This document shows, piece after piece, positions 7,395 through 16,824 of a stretch of DNA of 64,000 bases. Source of the stretch: CAYYKD01 sp964471825 (GTDB lineage Bacteria > Spirochaetota > GWE2-31-10 > CAYYKD01); NCBI GenBank assembly GCA_964471825.1, contig CAYYKD010000018.1, forward strand, positions 1 to 64,000, given 5' to 3'. Under the pieces are notes generated by a model. It made no database searches, was not told where the DNA came from, and was given only the letters and a program-made list of their open reading frames with translations. How positions within the stretch are numbered: position 1 is the first letter of the stretch; each line of letters starts with the position of its first letter. Made by a program: the position numbers and the translations under genes.

Positions 7395-10328
7395 ATGAAA
7401 AACATGAAAAATTTGCTGTTATTTGTTTTTATTTTTGCCTGTACGGCTTTTATAGGAGCTGTAAATCCCATTAATGAGTTTAAAGTATTTAAACTGAAGA
7501 ACGGCCTGACAATATATATAAATGAAGATAGCGATGCCTCTAAGGTCTATGGTGCTGTTGTTGTCAATGCAGGCGGCAAGAATGATCCGAAAGATTCTAC
7601 AGGGATAGCCCACTACCTTGAACATATGCTATTTAAGGGAACTAAGAGACTGGGAACTGCTGATTACTCTAAAGAATCAAAACTCCTGGACGAGATCTCT
7701 AAACTCTACACCAAACTCGGCAAAGAGCGATCCGAGACTAAGAGAAAAGAGATTCTTGCTCAGATTAATGATATAAGCGTCAAAGCCTCAGAATATGCAA
7801 TTCCAAATGAGTTTGACCGCCTCTCTCAATCAATAGGTGCAGATCAGGTAAATGCCTATACATCCAACGATATGACTGTCTACTACTCGCTTTTTCCTGC
7901 AAATGAGCTTGTAAAATGGGTTGAGCTAAACTCAGAGCGATTTATCGAGCCTGTATTCAGGCTATTTCAGCCGGAGCTTGAGGTCGTCTATGAAGAAAAA
8001 AACCGGTCACTTGATAACTGGCAACGGGAACTATTTGAAACCTATTTTAATAAGTTCTTTAAGAAGCACCCCTATGGGCAACAGACAATCCTTGGTTCTG
8101 TTGATCATCTTAAAAATCCATCATTGGATAAAATGTATAAGTTTTTTAATGACTACTATGTTGCCAACAATATGGCACTGATTATCAGCGGTAATATTAA
8201 AACTGAGCAGATCATAGGTGAAATAGAAAATAAATTCGGCAGACTAAGATCTGGAAATGTGCCAAAGTTTCCTCTGTTTAAAGAGGCAGACTTTAAGGGA
8301 AGAGAGTTTCATGAGATTGCGGTCAGTCCGATCGAAGTCGGTGTAGCCGGTTACAGAGTTCCAAATTTTAATGCAAATAATCCTAAAGATTTCTACACAA
8401 TGGACATTATCAAATTATTGTTAAATAATAGCGGGCAGACCGGATTACTAGACAAATTAAAAAATGAGGGTAAGGTTCTAGAGCTTAATGCTTATTATGA
8501 AGACAATAAAGATCATGCATCATTTATTTTTTTATTTGTACCACTTGTCGGACAACAAACCCTTACTGATGCCGAAAATCTAATCTACCCAGCACTCGAT
8601 ATGCTAAAAAACGGAACGATTGACACTATACTATTTAGTTCAGTATTAACCAACTATAAGATTTTAATCGAACAGGCATTAGAATCCCAAAGATCAAAAG
8701 TAAATCATGCCATCAACAGCTACATATACGGTATTGATGTCAACAAATTTAGTGATAAAGGTCTAGAAATATTAAATACAATCACCATTGATGACATAAA
8801 AAAAGCTGCATCAAAATACTTTACAGACAATCGTCTTGTACTCTATTCTAAGGTTGGTCAACCGGGCGGCCCACGGCTTGAAAAACCGGGATTTACACCG
8901 GTCAAACAGAATGACTCAAAGTCAGAGTATGCCGTTGAATTTGCTAAACTCAAATCCCTTCCGCTTGAACCGGCATTTGTTGACTTTGGTATAAATTCAG
9001 ACTCAAACAAAAAAGACAACTCTATTATGCAATCAAGTAAACATTTTGAGACCGCTATGCTTGGCAAGAATAAGCTCTACCGTGTAAATAACCCTGTAAA
9101 CGGTATCTCAAAACTCTCGATTTCATATGGAATAGGCATGTATGACAGCAAACTTGCCACCTATCTTGATTACTACCTTAACAAATGCGGCACAACAAAA
9201 CTTACAGGCAGTGAATTTAAGGTTAAAATGTTTGAAAATGGTATAAACTACTCGATCAGCTCCAGCAAGAACTATTTTACCGTTACAATCTCAGGCCTTG
9301 ACGAAAAGATAGAAAATGGTATAAAACTAATCAATGAGCTTCTTACTTCTCCTGAGATTGATAAAAGCATAATAGAGCTTCTTGTAAATGAGACTAAGGC
9401 AGACCGTGAATTTGAAGAAAAAAACACCGATACGATCTCCAAACTAATCCACAACTACCTTCTTCTAAAAGAAAAATCCCCCTATATAGACCGACCATCC
9501 CTTGAGGAGATAAAAAACTTCACGCCGGAGGTTCTTCTCAGAGAACTTGAGACAATAAAGAAATATACCGCATCTATTCATTATTCAGGAAATATTCCAC
9601 TTGACAAACTTACTGATATAATAAAGAACAACTTTAGTTTTGTCCCCTCGCCGCTACCGATGAAAGAACTCTGGTCATTCAACAGGGTAAAATACACTGA
9701 ACCTGTAGTATATTTTGTAGACAAACCGGGTATCGCTCAGAGTCAGATCCACCTCTTCATTGAAGGCAAACCGTATAAATTTAACGATGACGGAAGGATT
9801 GACGGTTTTAATGAGTATTTTGGAGACGGCATGAGCTCTATTGTATTTCAAGAGATCAGAGAGTTAAAGAGCCTGGCATACACAGCCTATTCTGTCTACC
9901 TGAAACCGCCAGCCGAACAAAGAAATGGATATCTATACGGTTTTATCGGCACTCAGACTGACAAAACCTTTGAAGCTATTGACACACTTATTGATCTTAT
10001 TAGAAATATTCCAATGAAACCTGATCGGATAGACCTCATAAAAGAGGGTTTGATAAGTAAGGCATCTACTAATAAACGGGGATTTAGAGCCCTAACGCCC
10101 TGGGTCGAGGACAATATCAGATATGGTTACACAATGGATCCGAATGAGTATAACATTTCCCTCTATAGAACTCTAAGTATGGATGAAATACTGAAGTTTC
10201 ATAGTGAATTTGTCAAATCAGGAGTGATCTCTCTTGCCATTGTTCTTGATTTCGATAAAATAGATACTAAGATGCTGGAAAAATACGGCAAGGTAATTGA
10301 GCTTGATACAGGAATAATGAGAAAATAG
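7395..10328 (+). CDS. Exported M16-family zinc peptidase (pitrilysin/insulinase type), 977 aa
   Basis: Zinc protease with the inverted HxxEH motif: HYLEHMLFKGT, ligands H73 and H77 with catalytic E76; the distal Glu is likely in the VYEEKNRS segment. An N-terminal signal peptide (LLLFVFIFACTAFIGAV) sends it to the periplasm or outer membrane. The length fits a two-repeat M16 protein; the second half (after about residue 560) should be the inactive M16 half. I chose the ATG at 7395, preceded by GGAG, over an upstream ATG at 7344 that would put 17 extra residues before the signal peptide. Substrate unknown. Single gene between terminator and the activase operon. Confidence 0.92.
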   Translation: MKNMKNLLLFVFIFACTAFIGAVNPINEFKVFKLKNGLTIYINEDSDASKVYGAVVVNAGGKNDPKDSTGIAHYLEHMLFKGTKRLGTADYSKESKLLDEISKLYTKLGKERSETKRKEILAQINDISVKASEYAIPNEFDRLSQSIGADQVNAYTSNDMTVYYSLFPANELVKWVELNSERFIEPVFRLFQPELEVVYEEKNRSLDNWQRELFETYFNKFFKKHPYGQQTILGSVDHLKNPSLDKMYKFFNDYYVANNMALIISGNIKTEQIIGEIENKFGRLRSGNVPKFPLFKEADFKGREFHEIAVSPIEVGVAGYRVPNFNANNPKDFYTMDIIKLLLNNSGQTGLLDKLKNEGKVLELNAYYEDNKDHASFIFLFVPLVGQQTLTDAENLIYPALDMLKNGTIDTILFSSVLTNYKILIEQALESQRSKVNHAINSYIYGIDVNKFSDKGLEILNTITIDDIKKAASKYFTDNRLVLYSKVGQPGGPRLEKPGFTPVKQNDSKSEYAVEFAKLKSLPLEPAFVDFGINSDSNKKDNSIMQSSKHFETAMLGKNKLYRVNNPVNGISKLSISYGIGMYDSKLATYLDYYLNKCGTTKLTGSEFKVKMFENGINYSISSSKNYFTVTISGLDEKIENGIKLINELLTSPEIDKSIIELLVNETKADREFEEKNTDTISKLIHNYLLLKEKSPYIDRPSLEEIKNFTPEVLLRELETIKKYTASIHYSGNIPLDKLTDIIKNNFSFVPSPLPMKELWSFNRVKYTEPVVYFVDKPGIAQSQIHLFIEGKPYKFNDDGRIDGFNEYFGDGMSSIVFQEIRELKSLAYTAYSVYLKPPAEQRNGYLYGFIGTQTDKTFEAIDTLIDLIRNIPMKPDRIDLIKEGLISKASTNKRGFRALTPWVEDNIRYGYTMDPNEYNISLYRTLSMDEILKFHSEFVKSGVISLAIVLDFDKIDTKMLEKYGKVIELDTGIMRK

Positions 10329-10372
10329 TAGTGAGAAAACAATAATGAGAAAATAATAAAGAGAAAGTAACA

Positions 10373-12424
10373 ATGAGTATAAAAAACGATATTTTAACGC
10401 AGCAGATACCGCAAAGACCTGATAAACTCGGCATGGCTCGTTCTCTGCACTGTTTCTTTCAGCCTGACCGATGGGAAAGATTTTTTAAAGAGCTGGGTAT
10501 TGGGGTTGTACTTTCAAAACCAACAACAAGAAAAACTATCGAAACCGCAGGTAAGGTTGCTGAGACCGAAAACTGCCTTCCCATCAAACTCTTTGATGCA
10601 CATATTATGGAGATTCGGGATACCGTTGATTATATATTTATCCCAAGAATTCTCTCATCGGTTAAAAACCATATTTCCTGCCCAAAACTAAGTGTAATAC
10701 CGGACTGTGCCTCTATACTTGCACCCGGTAAGATTTTATCAATTAATATCGATGAGAAAAAAGAAACACTTGCTAAAACGCTCGAAAGATTTGCTATAAG
10801 CATGGGATTCTCTAAAAAAACTGCCAAACAAGCTATAACTCGCAGTTTTATTACAATGAAAGAATCTATAACCAAAAAAACACTTGAACTGCCATCAAAA
10901 AACGGTTTTCTCCTAACAGGACACCCTTACAATCTCTATGACACATATATCTCTGACCCTGTTGTAAAGAAGTTAAAAAAAATGGGTGTCGAGTACTCTA
11001 TAATGCCCTTCAAAAAAGGGAAGATAAAAAAAAGTTTTATTAAATGGGATACCTGCAGCGAGATCCATGAAACTCTTTCTAACCTTGACCCTGACAAATA
11101 CCATGGAGTTATCCAGATAAGCTCTTTTAATTGCGGATGCGACTCTGTTATGAATGATGTATTTAGAAAGGTACTAAAAGATAAGAATATTCACTATCTT
11201 GTTCTAGTAATTGACGAACATTCTGCCCTGGCAGGCGTTGATACCCGTCTTGAGGCATTTATTGATTCTGTAGAATGGGCAAATAAATCAAAGCATTTCG
11301 CTAAGGAAACCCTTCCGACAGTTCAGTCTAAGACACACACAATCCCACCTGTTAGTCCCGGCAGCAGACTAGCTATACCGAATATGGGAAACTACTCTAT
11401 CGCATTTGCAGCGATTGCTGATGCCATAGGTGTTACACCTTGGGTTAGTCAGACAACGCCTGAGATCATGAAACTTGGGATTGAGGCCTCACCCGACTCA
11501 CTATGTCTGCCTTTTAAGACATTTATCGGTCATTTTATTAAGGCCGCTAGAGAGGGAGTTGAGTTCGGCATAATGGTTGACGGTGAGGGACCTTGCAGGC
11601 TTAGATACTACAGGAAGATGCTGCAAGAAATTATTGACAAACAGGGACTCAAGATGCACATATTCGGGCTTGGTACCGATGCCATCAAACCTGAGATAAT
11701 TAAACACTTCGATCCCCCATTTTTTAAATTTTGGCGTGGTGCATATTGGGCGATGCATAAGATGTTTGTTATTGACATGGTTGAACGGGAATCATGGACC
11801 ATCCGTCCCAGAGAAATAACCAAGGGCTCTACAACCGAACTTATGAACCAATGTCTTAACGAACTAAAAAAAGCCAAAACAGGAAAAGAGATAAAAAAAC
11901 TCAAAGCTATCTTTAAAGAACGATTTAAAGAGATTAAAACAAATGATAGTAGAGAGATTCTTAAAGTTGCATTAGTCGGTGAATCAGGTGTATTGAGAGA
12001 TACCTACCTAAATCACAGCATTGAGGAGCTTCTTGGCGGAATGGGAGTTACGGTTACAAACTTCTTTCTTCTAGGTGAAGAATTAAAATCGATATTCTCC
12101 CCTACACTTTCCAAGAAACGAAAATTTAAGGTTGCAAGACCATATCTAAAAACTAAAATCGGCGGACACGCTCTGGATACCGTAGCTCATTCAATCCTCT
12201 GTGCCGAACAAAACTGGGACGGAATTGTACACCTTGCACCTTCGGGGTGTATGCCAGAGATAAGTGTCCGCCCCGTTCTTCATAGAGCAGCCTGTGATTA
12301 TGATATTCCGGTCTTAGAGTGTTCATTTGATGAACACACCAGCCATGTCGGGATGGTAACAAGACTTGAAGCCTTTGTAGATATGTTGTATCAACGAAAA
12401 AATAGAGCTGGAGCAAATAGATGA
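10373..12424 (+). CDS. Acyl-CoA dehydratase activase-related protein (DUF2229/COG3580 plus COG3581 type)
   Basis: 683 residues with the pattern of 2-hydroxyglutaryl-CoA dehydratase/benzoyl-CoA reductase-related proteins: an N-terminal DUF2229-like half (KLGMARSLHCFFQPDRWERFF, TENCLPIKLFDAH, PKLSVIPDCASI) and a C-terminal half with cysteines in DSLCLPFKTFIGH, DGEGPCRLRYYR and HLAPSGCMPEISVRP. Such Cys residues usually bind an iron-sulfur cluster. It overlaps the downstream ATPase by four bases (ATGA), so the two are translationally coupled. In many anaerobes these parts are one long polypeptide; here the ATPase is separate. Substrate unknown. The start has no strong SD; a short repeat of AATGAGAAAATA precedes it. 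Confidence 0.8.
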   Translation: MSIKNDILTQQIPQRPDKLGMARSLHCFFQPDRWERFFKELGIGVVLSKPTTRKTIETAGKVAETENCLPIKLFDAHIMEIRDTVDYIFIPRILSSVKNHISCPKLSVIPDCASILAPGKILSINIDEKKETLAKTLERFAISMGFSKKTAKQAITRSFITMKESITKKTLELPSKNGFLLTGHPYNLYDTYISDPVVKKLKKMGVEYSIMPFKKGKIKKSFIKWDTCSEIHETLSNLDPDKYHGVIQISSFNCGCDSVMNDVFRKVLKDKNIHYLVLVIDEHSALAGVDTRLEAFIDSVEWANKSKHFAKETLPTVQSKTHTIPPVSPGSRLAIPNMGNYSIAFAAIADAIGVTPWVSQTTPEIMKLGIEASPDSLCLPFKTFIGHFIKAAREGVEFGIMVDGEGPCRLRYYRKMLQEIIDKQGLKMHIFGLGTDAIKPEIIKHFDPPFFKFWRGAYWAMHKMFVIDMVERESWTIRPREITKGSTTELMNQCLNELKKAKTGKEIKKLKAIFKERFKEIKTNDSREILKVALVGESGVLRDTYLNHSIEELLGGMGVTVTNFFLLGEELKSIFSPTLSKKRKFKVARPYLKTKIGGHALDTVAHSILCAEQNWDGIVHLAPSGCMPEISVRPVLHRAACDYDIPVLECSFDEHTSHVGMVTRLEAFVDMLYQRKNRAGANR

Positions 12425-13380
12425 AAAAAAACGGGTATCTTGGAGTCGATGTCGGCTCAATAAGCATAAACTTCTTTATCCTAAATGATAATGAAGAGGT
12501 TGTTTTCAAATCATATATCAGGGGACAGGGAGATCCGGTCGGTGCAGTTCAGCAAGGTCTAAAGGAACTTGAGATTGCAATTGATAAAGACTACGATGTC
12601 AAGGCAGTCTGTGTAACAGGAAGCGGCAGATCACTTATCGGGGCGGTTATTGGTGCAGATATCATAAAAAATGAGATCATGACCCACGCAAGGGCGGCTA
12701 TCCACACCAATCATGATGTAAAAACTATTATTGAGATTGGCGGGCAGGATAGCAAGGTTACAATCATAAGAGATGGTATCGTTGTAGATTTTGCTATGAA
12801 CCTGGTATGTGCTGCAGGAACCGGCAGCTTCCTTGACTCACAGGCAAAAAGACTGAATATTTCAATTGATGAACTCAGCAACAGGTCAGTCCTTGCAGAT
12901 AACCCAACAAATATTGCCGGCCGATGCACAGTCTTTGCAGAATCCGATATGATTCATAAACAACAGACCGGCCATAAACAGGAAGATATTCTAATGGGAC
13001 TCTGTCACTCACTTGTAAGAAACTACCTAAGTAATGTCTGCCGGGGTAAAGAGATAAAACCGCCTGTCTTTCTACAGGGTGGAATCAGTGCAAACAAGGG
13101 TATCTACAGAGCCTTCAAGGAAGCTCTAAATATGGAAATTCATATTCCTGATAATCACATGGATATGGGAGCCTATGGTGCAGCCCTGATTGCAAAGGAA
13201 ACTGATATCCAAAAGACCAGATTTAGAGGGTATGCAATATCTGATCATAGTATAGTAACAGGTAGTTTTCAGTGCAAAGACTGCTCTAATCTCTGTGAGG
13301 TTGTATCTATTGAGGATAACAATGAGATTATCGGAAAGAGCGGAGGCAGATGCGGTAAATGGGAAAATAGTTACGAATAG
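12421..13380 (+). CDS. BadF/BadG/HgdC-type ATPase, activator of 2-hydroxyacyl-CoA dehydratase
   Basis: ASKHA-fold ATPase that uses ATP to push a low-potential electron into a dehydratase or reductase partner. The N-terminus has the phosphate-binding GVDVGSIS; IGGQDSKV and a GGI nucleotide motif follow. Cluster cysteines are in NLVCAAGTGSFLD and GRCTVFAESDMIH, as in HgdC, where one 4Fe-4S cluster bridges the dimer. The C-terminal tail adds another Cys group (FQCKDCSNLCEV, GRCGKW), unlike the minimal 260-aa activator. It is coupled to the activase-related gene by a four-base overlap. A ferredoxin gene follows 110 bases later and could feed it electrons. Confidence 0.9.
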   Translation: MKKNGYLGVDVGSISINFFILNDNEEVVFKSYIRGQGDPVGAVQQGLKELEIAIDKDYDVKAVCVTGSGRSLIGAVIGADIIKNEIMTHARAAIHTNHDVKTIIEIGGQDSKVTIIRDGIVVDFAMNLVCAAGTGSFLDSQAKRLNISIDELSNRSVLADNPTNIAGRCTVFAESDMIHKQQTGHKQEDILMGLCHSLVRNYLSNVCRGKEIKPPVFLQGGISANKGIYRAFKEALNMEIHIPDNHMDMGAYGAALIAKETDIQKTRFRGYAISDHSIVTGSFQCKDCSNLCEVVSIEDNNEIIGKSGGRCGKWENSYE

Positions 13381-13490
13381 ATTGATGCTTGAACTAAAAT
13401 TTGTTATTAATTGTTATTACTTTACTTTTTTTTCATGACAATATAGACAACTCTTAATAAAAATGCTAAATACTTAAATTGGAGTATGCT

Positions 13491-13721
13491 TTGAAAAAGA
13501 TAAATCACATTATAATAGATAAAGACAGATGTAAAAGTTGTGGGCTTTGTATAGTAGAATGTAAGAAAACTCTATTGCATATATCAGAGGAGATTAATGC
13601 CAGTGGCTATCACCCCGTTGAGATAGTTGAACCTGACAAATGTATCGGCTGCTCACTATGTGCTGTAACTTGCCCCGACGGTGCGATAGAGCTGATCGTT
13701 GAAGAACTTGGTGATGAGTAA
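13491..13721 (+). CDS. 2-oxoacid:ferredoxin oxidoreductase delta (ferredoxin) subunit
   Basis: 76-aa two-cluster ferredoxin: CKSCGLCIVECKK and CIGCSLCAVTCPD, two CxxCxxCxxxC motifs for 4Fe-4S clusters. First gene of a delta-alpha-beta-gamma set, the order of Vor/Kor operons. It carries electrons from the TPP subunit to free ferredoxin. Translation probably begins at TTG 13491, six bases after GGAG; an earlier TTG at 13479 would bury that SD. Confidence 0.88.
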   Translation: MKKINHIIIDKDRCKSCGLCIVECKKTLLHISEEINASGYHPVEIVEPDKCIGCSLCAVTCPDGAIELIVEELGDE

Positions 13722-13745
13722 GATCTGATAAAAAGGAGACCTCTA

Positions 13746-14789
13746 ATGGGCGAAAAGGTATTAATGAAGGGCAATGAAGCAATGGCTGAAGCTGCTATTA
13801 GAGCCGGATGCAGATACTATTTCGGTTATCCGATAACTCCACAAAATGAAGTCCCTGCTTATATGTCTCAAAGACTTCCTGAAGTAGACGGAGTTTTTAT
13901 ACAGGCCGAAAGTGAACTTGCAGCAATAAATATGGTCTATGGTGCCGGTGCCTGCGGTGTATATGCAATGACATCATCATCCAGCCCCGGCGTATCTTTA
14001 ATGCAGGAAGGGATCTCCTACATGGCAGGTGCCGAAGTTCCTGCTGTTTTAGCAAACATGATGCGTGGTGGTCCGGGGCTTGGAAATATTTCACCCTCAC
14101 AGGCAGACTATCTTCAGTCTGTAAAAGGTGGTGGTCACGGGGATTATAACATCGTTGTAATTGCACCCTACTCAGTTCAATCACTTATTGATCTAACTGT
14201 AAGGGCATTTGAGATCGCCTTTAGATATCGTATAATAGTTATGATTCTTGGTGACGGGATACTTGGTCAGATGTCCGAGTCAGTAGTTTTGCCGGAATTT
14301 AAAAAAATTACCCCGGATCATGATGGATTTATCGGAGATGGAAATAAGCAGATCATAATTAGATCACTATATCTATCCCCCGAGAACAAGCTCGAAACTC
14401 ACAATCATAAACTTCAGGAAAGATATAAAACCATTAAGAAAAATGAAACACTTCATGAGGAGTATCATACTGATAACTGCGACTATCTTATCGTTGCCTA
14501 TGGAACAGTTGCCAGAGTAGTAAAGGCCTCTATTGATGATCTGAGGATTGCCGGTGTGAAGGTCGGACTATTCCAGCCTATAACACTATGGCCTTTTGCA
14601 CATGATGAACTATTCAGACTTTCAAAGGGCAAGAAAAAAATTTTTGTACTTGAGATGGCAGTTAATCAGTTAGAGCAGGATGTAAGAATTTCACTCGGCA
14701 GAGAGGTTAAGATAATTCCATTTAACAAACTTGGCGGTGCGATCTTCAATGAAGATGAGATCTCCGATTTTATTAAAAAAAAGATATAG
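13746..14789 (+). CDS. 2-oxoacid:ferredoxin oxidoreductase alpha subunit (VorB/KorA type)
   Basis: Pyrimidine-binding subunit of a TPP enzyme that oxidatively decarboxylates a 2-oxoacid to acyl-CoA with reduction of ferredoxin. Motifs: KGNEAMAEAAIRAGCRYYFG, YPITPQNEV, AESELAAINMVYGA with the catalytic Glu, and TSSSSPGVSLMQEGISYMAG; the transketolase C domain follows (DYLIVAYGTVARVV). A good SD (AAAAGGAG) precedes the ATG. The 347-aa length matches 2-ketoisovalerate (VorB) or 2-oxoglutarate (KorA) enzymes; the sequence cannot decide between branched-chain and 2-oxoglutarate specificity. Confidence 0.92.
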   Translation: MGEKVLMKGNEAMAEAAIRAGCRYYFGYPITPQNEVPAYMSQRLPEVDGVFIQAESELAAINMVYGAGACGVYAMTSSSSPGVSLMQEGISYMAGAEVPAVLANMMRGGPGLGNISPSQADYLQSVKGGGHGDYNIVVIAPYSVQSLIDLTVRAFEIAFRYRIIVMILGDGILGQMSESVVLPEFKKITPDHDGFIGDGNKQIIIRSLYLSPENKLETHNHKLQERYKTIKKNETLHEEYHTDNCDYLIVAYGTVARVVKASIDDLRIAGVKVGLFQPITLWPFAHDELFRLSKGKKKIFVLEMAVNQLEQDVRISLGREVKIIPFNKLGGAIFNEDEISDFIKKKI

Positions 14790-14798
14790 GGTAAAGTA

Positions 14799-15548
14799 AT
14801 GAAAAATGAAAAATATATATACAAACGACCGGTCTCCCTCACAAATAAGACCATGCATTATTGCCCCGGATGTACCCACTCATTAATTCACAAGCTACTT
14901 GCAACCATTATTGATGAATTAGGGATTCAAAAGGATACTGTATTCATTGCACCTGTCGGATGTGCCGTTCTACTCTATGATTATATTGATTGTGATTCTA
15001 TTGAAGCACCACATGGCAGGGCTCCGGCTGTAGCTACGGGTGTCAAACGATGTTCACCCCAAAAAGTTGTTATCTCATATCAGGGGGATGGTGATCTTCT
15101 TTCAATTGGAATGGCAGAAACAATTCACGCTGCAAATCGCGGTGAAAACATTACAGTTATCTTTATAAATAATGGTGTCTATGGTATGACAGGCGGACAA
15201 ATGGCACCTACGACCCTGGTAGGACAGAAGACAAAAACAAGTCCCTATGGCAGGAAATCTGAAGTTGACGGGTTTCCTATTAAAGGTTGTGAACTAATTG
15301 ACACGCTTGAAGCACCGTACTACATTGAGAGATGTAAAACAACAGACGCAAAATCAATTATAAAAACTAAGGCCATTCTCAAAAAGGCATTAAAGTATCA
15401 AATGGAGGGGCGGGGTTATTCATTTATTGAGATCCTCAGTACCTGTTCAACAAACTGGCGTATGACACCACTTGAGTCAAACAGATGGCTTGATTCTGTT
15501 TATCAAAATACATTTCCCATCAAATTATTTAGAGATAGGGGAATTTAG
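14799..15548 (+). CDS. 2-oxoacid:ferredoxin oxidoreductase beta subunit (TPP-binding)
   Basis: 249 residues: CPGCTHSLIHK near the N-terminus, then the TPP/Mg motif GDGD...NNGVYGMTGGQMAPTT. The alpha gene ends nine bases upstream. Cysteines in the N-terminal CPGC and in VGCAVLL belong to the family pattern. It supplies the diphosphate half of the TPP site for the alpha subunit. Confidence 0.92.
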   Translation: MKNEKYIYKRPVSLTNKTMHYCPGCTHSLIHKLLATIIDELGIQKDTVFIAPVGCAVLLYDYIDCDSIEAPHGRAPAVATGVKRCSPQKVVISYQGDGDLLSIGMAETIHAANRGENITVIFINNGVYGMTGGQMAPTTLVGQKTKTSPYGRKSEVDGFPIKGCELIDTLEAPYYIERCKTTDAKSIIKTKAILKKALKYQMEGRGYSFIEILSTCSTNWRMTPLESNRWLDSVYQNTFPIKLFRDRGI

Positions 15549-15558
15549 AGACAGGAGA

Positions 15559-15593
15559 GTTGAATAGCGTTGACAGAGGAGTTGAATAACTTT
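15559..15593 (+). repeat. Two tandem AGTTGAATA sites with 21-bp period
   Basis: AGTTGAATAGCGTT (15559) and AGTTGAATAACTTT (15580) are spaced exactly 21 bases, two helical turns, in the 78-base gap before the gamma-subunit gene. The second is a palindrome AGTT-N4-AACT, and the identical 14-mer occurs once more at 61754 before an outer-membrane gene. Possible binding sites for one regulator. Confidence 0.35.
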
Positions 15594-15626
15594 GCAATTA
15601 CTAGATAAAATGTTGGAGGGTAAAAG

Positions 15627-16166
15627 ATGATTGAAAAGATCGTTATTTCCGGTTTCGGCGGACAAGGGATCCTTTTTGCTGGAAATCTCCTGGCAAATCT
15701 TGCAATGAATGAAGGAAAAGAGGTTACTTTTTTCCCGTCCTATGGAGCTGAAATGAGGGGTGGCACATGTAACTGTGGAGTGGTCATAAGTGATAAAAGT
15801 ATAACCTCACCTGTTGTTATTCATCCTGATGATATTATCGTAATGAATAAACCTTCACTAACTAAGTTTCTACCCACACTTAAGTCCGGCGGCAGAGTTT
15901 TCATTAATAAGTCACTGGTAGACAACGAACCAGCCAGAGATGATCTATCGTTCTACTATATCGACGCAAACAAACTTGCCGAAAAAATAGGTGATATAAA
16001 GGTTGCCAATATTATAATGCTTGGCTATTTTATTAAGATAACAAATCTTATTAAGTTTGAAACAGTTGTTGAGTCTATCAAAAAAATATTCTCTGCAACA
16101 AAGCAGAGTCTAATAGATATTAATTTGGAAGCATTTAAACTTGGTTATACATTTGAACCATGTTAA
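15627..16166 (+). CDS. 2-oxoacid:ferredoxin oxidoreductase gamma subunit
   Basis: 179 residues with the hallmark GFGGQGILFAGNLLA at the N-terminus and a SYGAEMRGGTCNC segment, the CoA-binding gamma subunit of the Vor/Kor complex. A GGAGG SD lies before the ATG. Unlike the first three subunits it is separated from its neighbour by 78 bases that hold repeated AGTTGAATA sites, so it may have additional control. Confidence 0.92.
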   Translation: MIEKIVISGFGGQGILFAGNLLANLAMNEGKEVTFFPSYGAEMRGGTCNCGVVISDKSITSPVVIHPDDIIVMNKPSLTKFLPTLKSGGRVFINKSLVDNEPARDDLSFYYIDANKLAEKIGDIKVANIIMLGYFIKITNLIKFETVVESIKKIFSATKQSLIDINLEAFKLGYTFEPC

Positions 16167-16175
16167 GGAGCACTA

Positions 16176-16814
16176 ATGTACATTGACGATGGAAAAAAAA
16201 TTATTATCGGGATTATTGCAGGCATTTTACTTATAGCATTGATAGTTGCCGGTTTTATTTTTAATAATAAACGACTCTATGAGAATAAACTAAAAGTAAT
16301 TAAGATCAACTATGAATCAGGTGAATATGAGAGAGCCATGGATATGGTTGATAGACTCCTAACAAACAACCCTGAAGACTCCAAAGCTCTGGAATGGAAA
16401 AAAGCATTAAAAGATGCAAGAGACAACAAATCGCTTACTGAAAAACAAAAGGAACAAGAAAAAGCAGAGATAGAGAGAAGAGACTATCTCTCCACTCTAA
16501 ATAATCTTATAGAGAAATCAAAAGATAAACCGGTCGTTGTCCGCTCCCAGGAAAATCAGTCTAATAGCTCATCTATAACAGACTCAAAAGAAAGTGAAAA
16601 ACAAAATAAAATTAATACACTAATAAATGAAGCTATAGAGGACTTCAACAATGGAAATTTACAGAAGGCCAAAAGCAAACTTTTATCTGCACTTGACATA
16701 GATGATAATAATGCAGAGGCAAATGCAATATTAGCTGCAGTGATATTTGAAGAGGATTCAAACAACCCTAAAAACATTGATGAAGCAATTAAGAGAGCCA
16801 AAAAGTCAATAAAA
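16176..16814 (+). CDS. TPR membrane protein, N-terminal part
   Basis: The first residues form one transmembrane helix (KKIIIGIIAGILLIALIVAGFIF), followed by a TPR-like unit (YESGEYERAMDMVDRLLTNNPED), a charged linker rich in Lys/Glu/Ser and another TPR (FNNGNLQKAKSKLLSALDIDDNNAEANA). It reads into a ten-N gap at 16815 and continues at 16825. AAGGAG lies eight bases before the ATG. Inner-membrane anchored with the repeats on one side; no partner is identified. It starts nine bases after the oxidoreductase operon. Confidence 0.85.
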
Positions 16815-16824
16815 NNNNNNNNNN
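16815..16824. other. Assembly gap (10 N) inside a TPR gene
   Basis: Both sides read as TPR sequence in different nominal frames, as expected when an arbitrary ten-N spacer replaces an unknown number of bases. Confidence 0.95.
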
